Source: Piezodorus guildinii
Lineage: Eukaryota; Arthropoda; Insecta; Hemiptera; Pentatomidae
DNA: 64,000 nt
Direction: 5' to 3'
NCBI GenBank assembly: GCA_023052935.1
Contig: CM041297.1
Coordinates: forward strand, 47,659,917-47,723,916
The stretch's first letter is position 1, and each line of letters begins with the position of its first letter. The notes under the pieces are model-generated. The model searched no databases. It had not been told where the DNA came from and saw only the letters and a list, made by a program, of their open reading frames with translations. The translations under genes were made by a program, and so were the position numbers. Of the stretch, positions 22,250 through 34,446 are shown piece by piece.

Positions 22250-23168
22250 TATTGGGTTGATGCAAAATTAATGCAGGTTTTTAGTAGGTATTGTAAATAC
22301 GCCATATCTTTACTTTAACCATATATATTTAATCAAAATAATTTCCATCTGAATCAATGCACTTTTGCCAACGTTCAACAAGCTTTCTTATTCCACCAGA
22401 AAAAAAATCCGAATCCCTGGACTCAATGAAATCACGAAAAGAATTTTCAATGTCGTCCTGGTTTTGAAAATTTTTCTCCCTCAAAAAGTTGTCCAGATGC
22501 CTGAAAAAGTGGAAGTCTGTAGGAGAGAGGTCAGGTGAATAAGGCGGATGTTTGAGAACTTCGTAGCCCAACTCGTGCAGTCGTCGAAGCGTTGGTTGTG
22601 GTTGTGCAACGTGTGGTCTGGCGTTATCGTGGAACAGGATCGGCCCCTTCCGATTCATCAATGCTGGGCAAAGACGTTGCAATTTTTGATTCATGCTGTC
22701 AATTTCTTGACAGTACTTGTCAGCAGTTATAGTCTCACCTCGATTGAGAAAGCTTTGACCTCAGCTGGTCGTTGTCCAGAGCAAGATGACGGCCCCGACC
22801 TTCCTTGTCTTCGAGGTCGAAATCTCCTCTGCGAAACTTCTGGAACCAACGCTGCACCGTGCACTCATTAATAGCCCCCTGACCCCACACTTCAATAATA
22901 TTACGAGCCGTTTGCGCAGCGCTGCGCCCTAATTTAAATTCGTAAAAATAAATTTGACGAAAATCGCACTTTGACATTTTCGATTCAAGACCTTTGAACA
23001 CACTGAACAAAACGATATTACTAAACAAATTCATGGTGAAAGAGAGGGTATTAGATAAGGTTTGTTTTGGTATAATAATGATCAATGTTAGGATTAGCTT
23101 TGTTTAAACAATTGGAATTAAGATATTGCAATAGAGGAAACCTGTATTAATTTCGCATCAACCCAATA
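22250..23168 (-). mobile_element. Mariner element with internal deletion, ends intact
   Basis: The element is 22252-23166 (915 bp), flanked by TA on both sides (22250-22251, 23167-23168), the invariant mariner target. The TIRs begin TTGGGTTGATGC and match over about 27 bp with a few mismatches (GCAAAATTAATGCAGG left, GCGAAATTAATACAGG right). A full mariner is about 1.3 kb, so roughly 350-400 bp is missing from inside the gene. With both ends present, it could be mobilised in trans by a related transposase. Confidence 0.93.
22329..22977 (-). pseudogene. Mariner transposase, SETMAR/Hsmar1-like, catalytic centre deleted
   Basis: The start codon is at 22977 (MSKCDFRQIYFYEFKLG). The N-terminal helix-turn-helix region is legible through VQRWFQKFRRGDFDLEDKEG and DNDQLRSKL. 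At about 22738 the sequence jumps, with a frame change, to GETITADKYCQEID, and then continues to FHDNARPHVA, YSPDLSPTDF and the C-terminus at 22329. The deletion removes the first catalytic Asp block and the linker. The second and third Asp remain, but a duplicated CAACCA (reading AQPQP) puts 36 instead of 34 residues between them. The family is a DD34D cut-and-paste transposase acting on TA sites; this copy cannot be active. Confidence 0.9.
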
Positions 23169-23476
23169 TTTATGGATTTAGGCCACTTTCATAATAAACG
23201 GCACGTATAGTCCTCTCAATATCAGTAAAATAAATTAAAAAAATTACCTTATTCTCATTTTGGTAATAAAACGTGTTATTTATTGAATTTTTTTAAATTA
23301 ATGCAGAATAGCGCATTTAAAAGAAAAAATATATAACTTTTTTTTTTTAAATCAGTATAATTTTCAATACAAATTAAATTTTATCCGACGTGTTTGCAGC
23401 TATAGAACTTACTATACTTTTTCCATAGAATTTAGAATTCTTAAAATTTATAACCAGTTTTATAACTAAGATTCTT

Positions 23477-23543
<67 letters not shown>

Positions 23544-24473
23544 CTTAACTTAGAAAAAAGTTGTCAAGGATTCCGAAGACATGGTAATCAGCGTAAAGTT
23601 CGAAGAGTAGGGTTATGTATGGCAGAAATAGATCGTAGTTGTTTCAGCAAAGAAGTGAGCCATTAATTTCATAACGATATTTGTTTTTTTGTTGTATTTT
23701 AAATGAGTGAGGAACTCGCTTTCGAGTTTTTTTCCTTTCCAATCGCCTTGAGATGGTCATCGACAGTCGATTTATTTACCTGATATAACCGTAATATTAG
23801 TGAATAATACAGCAAAAATAAACAGTTTATTATATAAAGGAGGCGCTTAAAAAAAAAATCATATTTCTACATAATTTTTCAGACAACCGAGTAGAACAGA
23901 CTTGAGGGAATGAAAAATATTATGAAATAAAAGGTGCAGTTATAACAATTCCATTAGTAAAATATTTAAAATGTCTAACGAAAATTCAGAACGCGTAAGA
24001 TGAAGTTTTTCCCATGAGGAGAAGACAGCAACAAGGGGAAACACGGAAGCTCCTAAATAATTCAGGATTTCGATGGAAAGATCAGAGGCGAAAAAAAGCT
24101 CTTGATGTACCATGTAAGGCGCATTGATAGCATTTGGATGCTATTTTTTCACATGCTCTTTTTGCAAAGCCTTTTCTTGTGAAGTATTGAAACTTTGTGA
24201 TGCAGAAGGGCCTCTTCTCTCCGGAGAATCAAGACTTTTCTGAAAATACAATTATTTCCTTTTTCTATGTTTACAGGCGTGTATACAAGGAACGCAATTA
24301 ACTTGGAAGGATATTGACGAAAAAGTTTTACAGCTCATAGATTTAGTTAAAATATTTACAAAAGTTCTAGTAAACTCACCAATATCTTTATTAAATATAA
24401 AAGTACATATGTCCATCCTTCTCTTGAGGGCAATCGATTTATTTTTGGTCCTAATTGATCTCAAAATAAATAA

Positions 24474-24477
<4 letters not shown>
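23169..24477. other. No gene; microsatellite with T-run at 23479-23543
   Basis: An (AT)19 run at 23479-23516 passes directly into 28 T's. The rest is AT-rich. The segment 23860-24240 has somewhat richer composition and A-rich blocks such as GAGGAGAAGACAGCAACAAG, without an interpretable frame. Confidence 0.5.

Positions 24478-24523
<46 letters not shown>
24478..24523. repeat. (AT)n microsatellite
   Basis: A 46-bp pure AT dinucleotide run preceded by AAATAAATAAAT. Confidence 0.95.
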
Positions 24524-24529
<6 letters not shown>

Positions 24530-25849
24530 CTTCTTTATTTAAATCAATATACAGACAGAAACTATCCCACTAAGGCGAGCCCGTGTGTAGGAAAGTTCAC
24601 CTGCAGACATTCAATTAAAGTACAATAACAAACAGTAACACAGTACACAGTAAATAAACAATCCAATAATTTTGTTACACATGACCATGTACTTGTATTT
24701 TATGACATCTAAAACATCACATTAATCCAAAATACTTGAATTGTTTTCACGTAGTTTAAATTCAATAGGTTTAAAATTATTGGTAAAATCGCTCCTAATT
24801 AGCATAATTGCTCAGAATAAAAATTAAATTATGATTATAGAGCATGATAAATTATTAAATATCACAGAGAATTGATTGGTAATACTCTAAACGATAATTA
24901 TCATTATAGAGTACTTTCTTTGGCAAATGTACTCTCTTTGAATCACTAAATGCAAAAACATATAACGTCAACAATTATTTATATTATTTATCGGCAACAA
25001 CCTGATTCCTCTGACCGACTCAGTATATTACCTAGGACTGACACTCGGCCGAAGGATTATTTGGAGCCCACGTTTCAAAAAGGAAAGAAAGATTCTAAGA
25101 TAAAGAGAAGACGAAGGACTAGACGTGATATTCAACTGAAGTTTACGTCTTTTTAGTCAAAACTGAGAACTAGATAGATATCGAATATTTAAACGCACTA
25201 ACTTAAACCCATATGGATTAACGCCTCACAGATCTCAGGTTTAGAAAAATAGACACTATACCTATAACCTGTATAATCAGATTTTATCATTCGTTAATGA
25301 CCAGCATATCCTTTCTACAGCACATTATATTTTATGATCGTGTCAAATGGAGAAATGTAGTTCAAAAAATATATGAAGCTCATAAATTAATTAATAATAC
25401 TTTATTTATTATTATGGATTCACATAATTTATATTTATCCAGGAAAAGCATAACTAATTGCATGAAACGCCTCGCATATCGCGCTATCGAAGGCAGTACA
25501 TCAGTCTAAATTGAGCCAACTCCCCGTTGCTTTGAAGTGCTGCGGGAGCTTTTAGCAGAAATTGACATAACTTGGTTTGTTTACTCCTATGTCAACTATC
25601 AACATTATAATTTGACTTATCGACCGGCTTTAGACAGTTTTTATCCGAATCGAGTTATAACTAGGGGAAGGTTCTTGTCAAAGTTAGAGTTATGTATAAC
25701 TTGTAACAACAAGCTTGCAAGTTGTCCGCTAATCCTTTAATAACAGTTTTAAAGGGGTCGATAATTACTGTTTCCAACCTAATCATTAATTTAAAATAAA
25801 GAATATAGGCAATATTGTTTCAACTATCATTAATAAAATTTGTTTGATT
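24524..25849. other. No confident gene; three short open frames of unknown meaning
   Basis: Just after the microsatellite, 24530-24610 holds TTTATTTAAATC and GGCGAGCCCGTGTGTAGG. It resembles a reversed retrotransposon 3' UTR, but has no matching copy here. Open frames of about 68 codons at 24950-25156 (a basic tail with KIKRRRRTRR), 25297-25509 and 25537-25740 have AT-driven composition and no recognisable domain. I do not call them genes. Confidence 0.4.
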
Positions 25850-26235
25850 GAAAAAGAAATATTAAAATTTACAAGTGTATTGCATTAATACATCTAGTAA
25901 ATGTGATTAGAATATAAAACAAAGGCAATGAGAAACTATCCAATGGTAGTACTGTAAGGTCTCACGGTTATCTTCTTCTCAGACGCCACAGAGGAATTGA
26001 CGGAAGGGGAATGAAAGAAAGATAGTAGTGGGTTAGAGATTAAATGGAGTTAGTCATGCAAGGAATAGTAATAACAATAAATGTGGTTCGGGAAAAGTCA
26101 GCAACACAAGATACATTTAGGTCATTGTATATGAGTTTATTTGTGACAAAATAAGAAGCATTGAGGGCTTCAGATTGTAATGGTTGGATATAGAAAGAAT
26201 TCTTCATGGTTTTGTTTGAGCCCTGAAGCTCACTA
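25850..26235 (-). pseudogene. Jockey family 1 tail, diverged
   Basis: The minus strand matches the 3' end of the family: 3' UTR (ATTTACAAGTGTATTGCATT), then the ORF2 end (CTTCTCAGACGCCACAGAGG corresponds to the RRLKRRW region), up to the ELWGS-like GAGCCCTGAAGCTC near 26220. Indels break the frame. I found no clear TSD. Confidence 0.72.
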
Positions 26236-26566
26236 CATAAGTCTCATGATAAACAACCAAATGCATTTTAAAAACCTGAGTCCCATGTTAAAACATCCTT
26301 TGCCTTATTAAAAAAAAAAAAGCAAAAGATCTGTAAAAATAAATATTAAGGCTACATTACCAAGTCTTGTCATAGACTTAAAAATATAAAAAAAACACGC
26401 AAAATTAAATACACATATAAGACCTACAATTTTTCCTAACTTCCATAATTCCTAACAACGAAATCTGATTGGTAAGCCCAATAATACAAGAAGAGGAACA
26501 TACGAATACTGAATTTCACAGGGATAATAATTTACTGCTGATATCAAATTTCTTTATTGAAATGTG

Positions 26567-26868
26567 AAAATCCAGATTAGGGAATCACGTTGCACTCTAA
26601 TCTCCCACGACAAAGATCGCGAGTTCGAATCCTAGTCCCGGAAGGACTTTGCCAAGCATTAAGTTAAGAGAGATTCACACACAGCCTCTCTTTCGGGAAT
26701 GTGAGACCCATCAGACAAATGGCAGCCACTCACAAAAATAAGCGTTAGGAGTGATGATCCTACCCTACAAAATGTCATCGAGTAACGCGTGTGTATTCTT
26801 CCACCAAATTAAACTACGAGTCCAAGGGCATACACGGCCTGTGTAGAAATAAATAAAAATCCAGATTA
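26567..26868 (+). mobile_element. tRNA-derived SINE, family 1 relative, with 13-bp TSD
   Basis: The SINE is 26580-26855, between perfect AAAATCCAGATTA repeats (26567-26579 and 26856-26868). The head holds the B box GAGTTCGAATCC, followed by a body related to the copies at 1030 and 50442 (GTGAGACCCATCAGACAAAT, GATGATCCTACCCTAC). It ends in AAATAAATAAA rather than the GAA-rich tail of the other two. It is the most diverged of the three in sequence but has the cleanest insertion scar. Confidence 0.88.
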
Positions 26869-29676
26869 AAAATAAAATCACCATTTTTAGCTACTTCAAC
26901 ACTTACTAAACAATCAAACCTTCCTGTCAACTAAGCGGATGTGCATAACATTATCAAGATTAAACTAAAAAGAAGCTGGACATGAGATATGGTTGTCTAA
27001 TATTATCCAAAAGTAAATAAAAAAAATCCGCCATTTTGAAAGTTGTTAATCAGTGTTTCAAATTTTGTTTCAATTAAATACAAGCTAGGCTGTCAAGAGA
27101 ATTATTTGATATATTTATGGGGATCATTTTAGTATAATCAAAATTTATAATAAACTTTATATTAAATTTTATTTTTCTTATAAATAATATTGCATACATT
27201 TTATTTTAATAAAAAGAAAATGTATTTGATATATCTGCAACATATTACGAATAAGATTATTTTCATGACGTGGGTTCTTACAAGTTGTTAAATTTAATAA
27301 TTTTGTCGTAAAATATTTCAAATCTGTTATATACTACATGATATAATTTTATATTTTGAGATATATTACTATTTGATTCTAAATGAACATAAGTAATAGT
27401 GACATGAGACCAAATTCACACAATATATACAGTATACAATAATAAAGTCAAATTACATAAAATATAATATATATACCAAAAACAAAAACCTATAATTGAG
27501 ATAAAATCATTGCATAAATTAGCAATAAAAATTTATCTCATACCAGAATGAGAAATATGGATTCAGAGTTGAATTAAAGAAAGCCCTTATCAACATTTTT
27601 TAAAGCCATTTTCAGCGTGAGAGATATCATTAAAGCCCAGGCTTATCAGAGTCGGGCAGAAACGGGAAATTTTCATCGGGAACAAACTTATCATAGGTTT
27701 CGGCCCTTCGAATGTATCACGGCTCTGTCTATAGAAATGTCGACTGTATTAATCCTTTGGCATAAATAGCATTCGATCGGATACGGAAATTTATTATACA
27801 AGAGATGAATATTTGACACATAAAAGCATGCATGTTAGGGATGACAATTTCGAGCTTAGTTGGATATTATTAACAAAAGGATATCTCATATCTAGAATTC
27901 CTTTTTTTTAGTTTAATCCTAATAGTACTATGGACATCCTTTTAGTTTTTTATGTAATAATGTGATTAGCCCTTTTATATTGAACAATAATTTTTTTTTT
28001 GTTTTTTTCTAGCCCTTTATTTTACTAGAATACCTTTCTATAAAGAAACTTTAGGTTCTCATTTTTCTAAATATTTAAAATCTAAAGGATTATTAGTCTT
28101 CATGATTATTTTTAAAGGTCTTAATTTCTATGCAATTGATCCTGTGATGGGTTATATATATATTTTTTTTATTTTATTACCATTATATTTTTTTCATAGC
28201 ACCTTATTTTATTCCCTGATAGCTACAATGCTAGAGGATCATATCAACAGAAGAAAAAAAATTCAAAGAAGAAAATTGTAGAATAAAATTAGCGTAAAAG
28301 CAAAAAAAAAATCAGCTTAAAAAGATTTTTTCGTAGGATTCTAATACTTAAAATTAAAATTCTTTTGCAGCAGTAATTTTCTAAATATGAAATTTCTGCT
28401 GTTAAATACTTCTTATCGAGCTCAATCCATCATGATACCATTCATATTGGTAGGGCACAGTTTTATGATTTTTTTTTTTCCTAGCCCCTTAGTTTCATTC
28501 CAATATCTCACCTTACGGAAGCTTGAGGTTTCTCCTTTTTCTACATATTTGCAATTTAAGGAGTTATCTTTCTGCATATTAATTTTTTAAACATTTACAT
28601 TCTTATGTAATGTATCCGGTGATGGAGCTCACCTTTTAGTTTGATTTTGCCTTACTACTAAAATTTTATTTCTCAAACAATTTTTACCAACCCTGGGGTA
28701 CTGCAGGAGGTGTAACCTGACAAAATAAGGGGTTCGTTACAAGCTTTACTTTTTCAAAAAAGTTTTATTCCTCTCTGTAATGAAGTTATGGATTGTAGGA
28801 ATTTTCAATTCACCGTGGATCATAGATTACTTTATTCTTTATGATATAATTCTCATGTAATTGTAAATTAAACGTTACAGCATTAATATTTGGAAGAAAA
28901 ACCGTATAAAATCTAAACAATATAACCTTATAACTTTAATATTTGGATTGGAGTAAGAACAAACGATTAAAAACTCTTGTAAAACTCGTTAATAATTCTG
29001 TTGTTTAATAAACTTTGAAGTTGAAGCCTTCAATAACGGCGATTTCCTAAGCATTTCAAACTTAGTTATACATTCATTCTCTGAAAACTTGTTGGATGAA
29101 TGTTTAAGTGCTTAATGAGAGTCTTTCGGCTGAATTTACGTTAGTGAGTATTCGCCAAATCTATTATATATCACTTAATAAGTTTTTATAAGGATTCATA
29201 TAAAATATTAATATAATTAAGAGTTATAAAAATTATTTATATAGATTTTTTCGTTCCAAAAAAGCCTATAAGTGGGAGCAGAGGTACTGCATTTGAATTT
29301 GAGGATATCTGTTACTAACTTTATGTCCACTGCATCATTTCAGCTATTGTGGAAACATACTTTTCCTCCTTGAACAGTAGAACAAATATTTCTTTTGGAC
29401 TGGAAATACAATAGATCAAGGATATGTTAATCTTTTATTTTTATCGAATGATTTACCTAGGAAGGGAGGTATTTAGTTTGCGAACAGACCGTAGCAAACT
29501 GGGGAGAAACACACATGATTGGACATGGTAATTTTATGGCCAGACTGTTGGCCGTACCACAAAAAAAAAAAAAGTTAAACGTAAACACACATTATGTTTT
29601 AAAAGAGGAATCGATTTCTATATTCAGATTTAAATTTTGATTTATAGGGTGGACCTGAAGACACTTTATAAAAATT
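26869..29676. other. No gene; one GC-balanced block at 27600-27790
   Basis: Most of this 2.8 kb is AT-rich. The block 27600-27790 is complex and balanced, with two GATA-type words (GGCTTATCAG, AACTTATCATAGG); it could be regulatory. At 29330-29410 the plus strand reads ISAIVETYFSSLNSRT, faintly like the C-terminal dimerisation region of hAT transposases, but this is too short to call. The 67-codon frame at 28387 is AT-driven. Confidence 0.4.
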
Positions 29677-29688
29677 AATTCCTCAACA

Positions 29689-29998
29689 GTTCTGCGCATG
29701 CGCATGTGTATAGCAGTCATCTTTCAAATCGGCTCTTGGATTTCATGCTTTTTCAGTTTGAATTCTCTTCAGTGCAATCTTGAAAACATCACCAGACTTC
29801 AGGATAACAACAGCAGTAAATATTGGAGCAAACAACAGTAAGTTTTGTTACAATTTACGGTGTAAAGTGAATGCTGGGTAACCTCTTCACATCAGCTGAT
29901 TGCCAATAGTTTGGCAAGGCCGGGATTGGTTTTCTTTTCTTTAGTTATTGTTTTATTACCAACATCTAGTTATTTTCTTATTATCTTCTTCACATGAA
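29689..29998 (+). promoter_or_regulatory. Jockey 5' UTR with presumed internal promoter
   Basis: This is the untranslated leader between the TSD and the first ATG of ORF1. It is GC-balanced and starts with CTGCGCATGCGCATGTG, a near-palindrome. Jockey-clade elements are transcribed by RNA polymerase II from promoter elements inside their own 5' ends; no specific motif was proved here. Confidence 0.6.
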
Positions 29999-31318
29999 AT
30001 GCGATATTTTCACCAAGTGATGTCCTCCAAAGCATCAACTAAAAGATCTAGATCTAGTGGTTCAATCACGTCTCCCATGAAACAAAGACCCCGCCGTGAT
30101 ACTAATAAAAAATTAAATCAACAAGCAACCCCTTCAGGTTCTAATACAGAATCTGAACCACAGCCTGGCACATCGTCACAGGGGATGACTGACGAATCTC
30201 CGTTTTTCACCCCAAATCCTTTTCAAATCCTACATAATGAAAAAGAAAACATGGAATCTGCTCCTACACCCAGTGAACCACGGCCTCCACCGATATTTGT
30301 CAAAAATATTAAAAATTTCCAGTTGTTATGTGCGCAATTAAACAAGATTACCGAATCCACCAGCTACTACTGTATGAGTAGAATCAATGACACCAAAATA
30401 TCACCGACCACCGCCGAGGCATATAGAACAATTGTGAAATACCTAACTGAAACTAAAGCGGATTTTCACACTTATCAGCTACGGCAAGAGAGAGCTCTTA
30501 GAGTTGTGATCAGAAATCTACACTCTTCAACACCAGTTGACGCTATCAAAGAAGAACTCATGGAGATGGGTTACAAAGTGCGACAAGTCACTAATGTCAT
30601 AAAAGATAGAGTTCAACTGCCTCTATTCTTCGCTGACTTGGAACCATTAGCAGGAGTAGAAAAAATTTATGATCTAAAAAGACTGTATTATACAAGTGTA
30701 AGAGTCGAAAAACCTTATACAAAGAGAGAAATTGTTCAGTGTTACAATTGTCAGGCGTATGGTCATACCAGAAGTTACTGTCACCACATACCACGCTGCG
30801 TGAAATGCGGTGAACAGCACAAGTCTGTGGAATGTACAAAACCGAAGTCAACACCCGCTGTATGTGCTCATTGCCTCAAGGACCACCCGGCCAACTACAA
30901 AGGATGCCAAATCTATAAGGAGCTAAGGACCAGGTATCAAAAACCCCAAGTACTGGATGAAACAACAAGACAGGCTAGAACTAGAAGAGAACCCTCAAAA
31001 TTAATCGATGCCAATGTATCATTTGCCCACTTACTTGGAGGTGGGAACCAATGTACTGAAGCCGAGGCCCTGCCGGAACTACAAAATGTACCTCAATATC
31101 CTCAATCCATTCCACAAATACCTCTTCCTCAAAACGTAATCAGTCCTAAAAATCCTCATCCACAACAAGTCTCTCATATTCCCCCTCCTTCAAATGCCAC
31201 AGATCTTACCAGTTTGATGACATCCTTCATTTCCGAAATCAAATCCCTTGTCATGCCCCTAATAACAATCCTCACGAATCTTGTATCAAATCTTATTCCT
31301 AACTTAAAAAATCCATAA
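29999..31318 (+). CDS. Jockey ORF1, Gag-like zinc-knuckle protein
   Basis: The frame is open from 29948, but that begins with TTG. The first ATG is at 29999 and a second, MSSKAST, at 30020 is also plausible. The protein has ~439 residues. A Ser/Pro/Gln-rich N-terminus (residues 10-80) is followed by a PRE_C2HC-type domain (about 160-246; RALRVVIRNLHSS, IKEELMEMGYKVRQV), then three CCHC knuckles (about 248-303; CYNCQAYGHT, CVKCGEQH, CAHCLKDH), and a Pro-rich tail. Such proteins bind the element RNA and form ribonucleoprotein particles. There are no internal stops. The TAA abuts the ATG of ORF2 (TAAATG), which suggests translation of ORF2 by termination-reinitiation. Confidence 0.95.
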   Translation: MRYFHQVMSSKASTKRSRSSGSITSPMKQRPRRDTNKKLNQQATPSGSNTESEPQPGTSSQGMTDESPFFTPNPFQILHNEKENMESAPTPSEPRPPPIFVKNIKNFQLLCAQLNKITESTSYYCMSRINDTKISPTTAEAYRTIVKYLTETKADFHTYQLRQERALRVVIRNLHSSTPVDAIKEELMEMGYKVRQVTNVIKDRVQLPLFFADLEPLAGVEKIYDLKRLYYTSVRVEKPYTKREIVQCYNCQAYGHTRSYCHHIPRCVKCGEQHKSVECTKPKSTPAVCAHCLKDHPANYKGCQIYKELRTRYQKPQVLDETTRQARTRREPSKLIDANVSFAHLLGGGNQCTEAEALPELQNVPQYPQSIPQIPLPQNVISPKNPHPQQVSHIPPPSNATDLTSLMTSFISEIKSLVMPLITILTNLVSNLIPNLKNP

Positions 31319-33997
31319 ATGACCTCACCTAACTCCTTATCTATTCTCCTATGGAATGCGAATGGTGTTAGAACTCACACTGACGAACTTACAGCCTTAC
31401 TCCAAGACAAAAAAGTTGACGTTGCACTCATTACTGAAACTAGACTAACCACTGAACAGTACTTCAAAATACCTGAATACACAACATACCGGACAGACCA
31501 TCCAGACGGCAAAGCCCATGCCGGTACTGCTGTCATTGTCAACCGATCCCTCTCCCATCACTTACACCCACTTCCCGCCCACGATTTCCTACAAGCCACC
31601 TCTATTATAATCAAGACCTTTTCCTATCCGCTAGTCATCGCATCAGCATACTGCCCTCCTAAAAATTCTATTTCTATTACCCAATTTGGTTCCTTCCTCA
31701 ACTCATTGGGGAATCACTTTATTCTGGGTGCAGACTTAAACGCGAAGCACCAACAATGGGGTTGCAGAACCACAAATACTCGTGGACGGACATTGTAGTC
31801 TGCACTCAACTCCAGACGCCTTAATCTCCTACCTCCCGATTCCCCTACCTACTGGCCAACAGATCCTAACCGTAATCCAGACATCCTCGACTTCTTCATC
31901 CACAGCGGATTAGGCTCCCTGAACTATTCCGTAACTCGCCTTGATGAACTATCCTCTGATCATAGTCCATTAATCCTAAATGTATCCATGACTCCTATTC
32001 CGAAACCTTTCCCACCGTCATTCATCAGAGGCCCCATCAACTGGAACCTCTTCCGCGAAATCCTCACCAATGATATCGACCTCAGAGTAACTCTCAAAAC
32101 TCCTTCTGACCTTGATGATGCCGTATATTCCTTTACAACCTTGATTCAACAAGCTGCCTGGACTGCCTCCTTTCCTAAACAATCCCAAATTATTCCTTAC
32201 AAATGCCATTTACCACAACACCTGACGGACCTCATCAACACCAAAGGCCGAGCCAGAACATTATGGCAACGCACCCGCCACCCAGAAGATCGCCGCTCTT
32301 ATAACTTTTATTGTAGAAAATTAAAGCGGGAGTTGGCGACCTTTCGTTCCCAATCCTACAATTCCTACCTCTCCTCTCTCTCGACTCGTGACAATTCTCT
32401 GTGGAATGTCACGAAGAGAATCCTGAATACTCACACGATTTCCCATCCTCTCCTGCGCGGTGATAGTTCCTGGGCTGCTTCTGACAAGGATAAGGCCCAG
32501 AAATTTGCACAGCACCTTTCCAAAGTTTTCACTCCTCATCCTGAGTTGAATCCAAACCATACTTCAACAGTTGAACAGTTCCTTACTTCGCCAATACCAC
32601 TCTCCTTACCTCCTAAAGCAGTTAATCCCTCTGAGGTCAAATATCTTCTTAAAAAGCTTCCTCTCCGTAAATCCCCTGAATATGATCTCCTCACGCCTCA
32701 GATCTTAAGACAACTTCCACAGAAAGCCATTACATTCCTTACATATCTTTATAACAGTATCCTACGCACTACCTATTTCCCTCTCTTATGGAAACATTCA
32801 ACTATCATCCTTTTACTGAAACCAGGCAAACCTTCCAACAGCACGTCATCTTACAGACCTATTAGCCTACTTCCGATCCTCTCAAAAATTTTCGAAAAGC
32901 TCCTGCTAAGACGAATCCTAGATAAATTTAAAAATTTTCCTTCACATCAGTTTGGATTTCGTTCTCAACATTCCACAGTTCAGCAAGGACTCCGAGTTGT
33001 GGATCACATTTCCTCTGCCCTTGAGTGCAAGGAGTATTGTTCGGGTGCCTTTCTGGACATAGCTCAAGCTTTTGACCGGGTGTGGCACCCGGGATTGCTC
33101 TTTAAGCTCAAAACCCATTTACCTCAATCCTTATACCTAATCCTCCGATCCTATTTATCAAACCGCTCCTTCCGAGTTCGCTGTGGTTCCGAATTTTCCA
33201 AACATTATACTGTTGAGGCCGGTGTTCCTCAAGGCAGCGTCTTAGGACCCGTCCTCTACATCCTCTACACCGCCGATATCCCTACCGATCCCGATACCTT
33301 TCTGGCAACATTTGCTGACGACACAGCCATTTTATCATCCAATTCCGATCCTGAAGTAGCATCTCTAAATCTCCAAAGGCACCTTTCCCATGTCGAAGAC
33401 TGGTGTAAGGCTTGGCGAATTAAGGTGAACGAAAGCAAATGTACACACGTCACCTTCACCCTTCGACGTAAATCCTGTCCAACAGTTAAATTCAATTCCA
33501 TACCGCTTCCTTCCTCAGACACAGTCCGGTACCTTGGCCTTTTACTAGACAAAAGACTGACGTGGAACCCACATACGAGACTTAAAAGGATAGAACTCAA
33601 CCGCAGATTCGGCCGGTTATACAAATTACTAAACAGAAAATCTCATCTTACAGTCGACAACAAATTACTAATATATAAGACAGTACTGAAACCTATTTGG
33701 ACCTACGGACTTGAACTATGGGGGACAACTAAACATTCTAACATCAAACGTATCCAATCCTTCCAATCCAAAGTCCTCTGAACAATAGTTAATGCTCCTT
33801 ATTACGTTACCAACTGTACCCTACACCATGACCTTAATATTCCATTTATTTTAGACCTGATACCATCCAAATTCTCCAAATTCCATCAGAACCTTCTTCA
33901 TCATCCTAATCCTCTTGCTCAATCGCTTTCCAGCTTCACCCATCCCTACAATCCTCCTCGAAGATTGAAACGGCAGTGGCCCCGCGACGTTTTGTAA
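31319..33997 (+). pseudogene. Jockey ORF2, endonuclease-reverse transcriptase with two stops
   Basis: The single frame has 892 codons ending at TAA 33995-33997, interrupted by TAG at 31796 and TGA at 33779. The N-terminal apurinic-like endonuclease shows LLWNANGV (residue ~10), TETR (~42), GADLNAKHQQWG (~137) and SSDH (~213). The reverse transcriptase shows AFDRVWHPGLL (~583), GVPQGSVLGP (~635) and the catalytic FADD (~665), then RYLGLLLDKRLTWNPH and the C-terminal RRLKRQWPRD. The endonuclease nicks the target and the reverse transcriptase copies the RNA there. The TGA sits where other copies have Arg in LRKILNAPY, consistent with a CGA-to-TGA change. Without stop readthrough the protein is inactive, but all catalytic motifs are intact. 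Confidence 0.95.
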
Positions 33998-34446
33998 ACA
34001 TTTATCTGGAGTTCTGACACTGGTCAGATCCTCCACTCATGTACTGTATGTTTGTGGCTATTCCGCTCTGGCTCGGCCTCCACTGGCATACACCAGTGAA
34101 GCGCTGAGTGGGAGGCGCTGGGATCTCTTGGATTCCGCTTCTCCCCCCACTTGTGGGGGGAGCAGCCGAGTCCAGGGTTCCTTTGGCTGATTGTATATAT
34201 TGTATATAGTTAAGTTTGCTTGTATGATTTTTATTTATTTCCCAACTTGTATTTATCTCTACTACAGGTTGTTGTTTTGATTTGTTTCTTGTTTTTTTGT
34301 ATATATTTGAATTTATTTATTTCCGATTTTATGTAATTTGACTTTATCATTATTGGCTGTATATATTGTATGAATGTGTACTACATCTCTATTACTACTG
34401 TTCATTATGCAACAAATTGTAATATTTCTCAATAAAAAAAAAAAAA
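33998..34446 (+). terminator. Jockey 3' UTR and poly(A) site
   Basis: This 3' UTR contains a GC-rich stem-capable part (CTCCCCCCACTTGTGGGGGG near 34141-34160) and ends TTTCTCAATAAAAAAA. The same ending, ATTTCTCAATAAAA, appears at the minus-strand relative 43308-43614, so it is a family trait likely recognised by the reverse transcriptase. Confidence 0.85.

Noticed and set aside
22548..22871. 107-codon plus-strand frame over the mariner
   Set aside because: It is a shadow of the minus-strand transposase, which has clear family motifs.
24950..25740. Three ~68-codon frames as a small host gene cluster
   Set aside because: Composition is AT-driven; there are no splice signals, shared frame or domains.
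29320..29420. hAT transposase C-terminus (ISAIVETYFSSLNSRT)
   Set aside because: Fewer than 25 residues, poor match, no flanking domain or TIRs.
32018..33624. Four minus-strand open frames across Jockey ORF2
   Set aside because: They are shadows of the plus-strand ORF2, which carries all recognised motifs.
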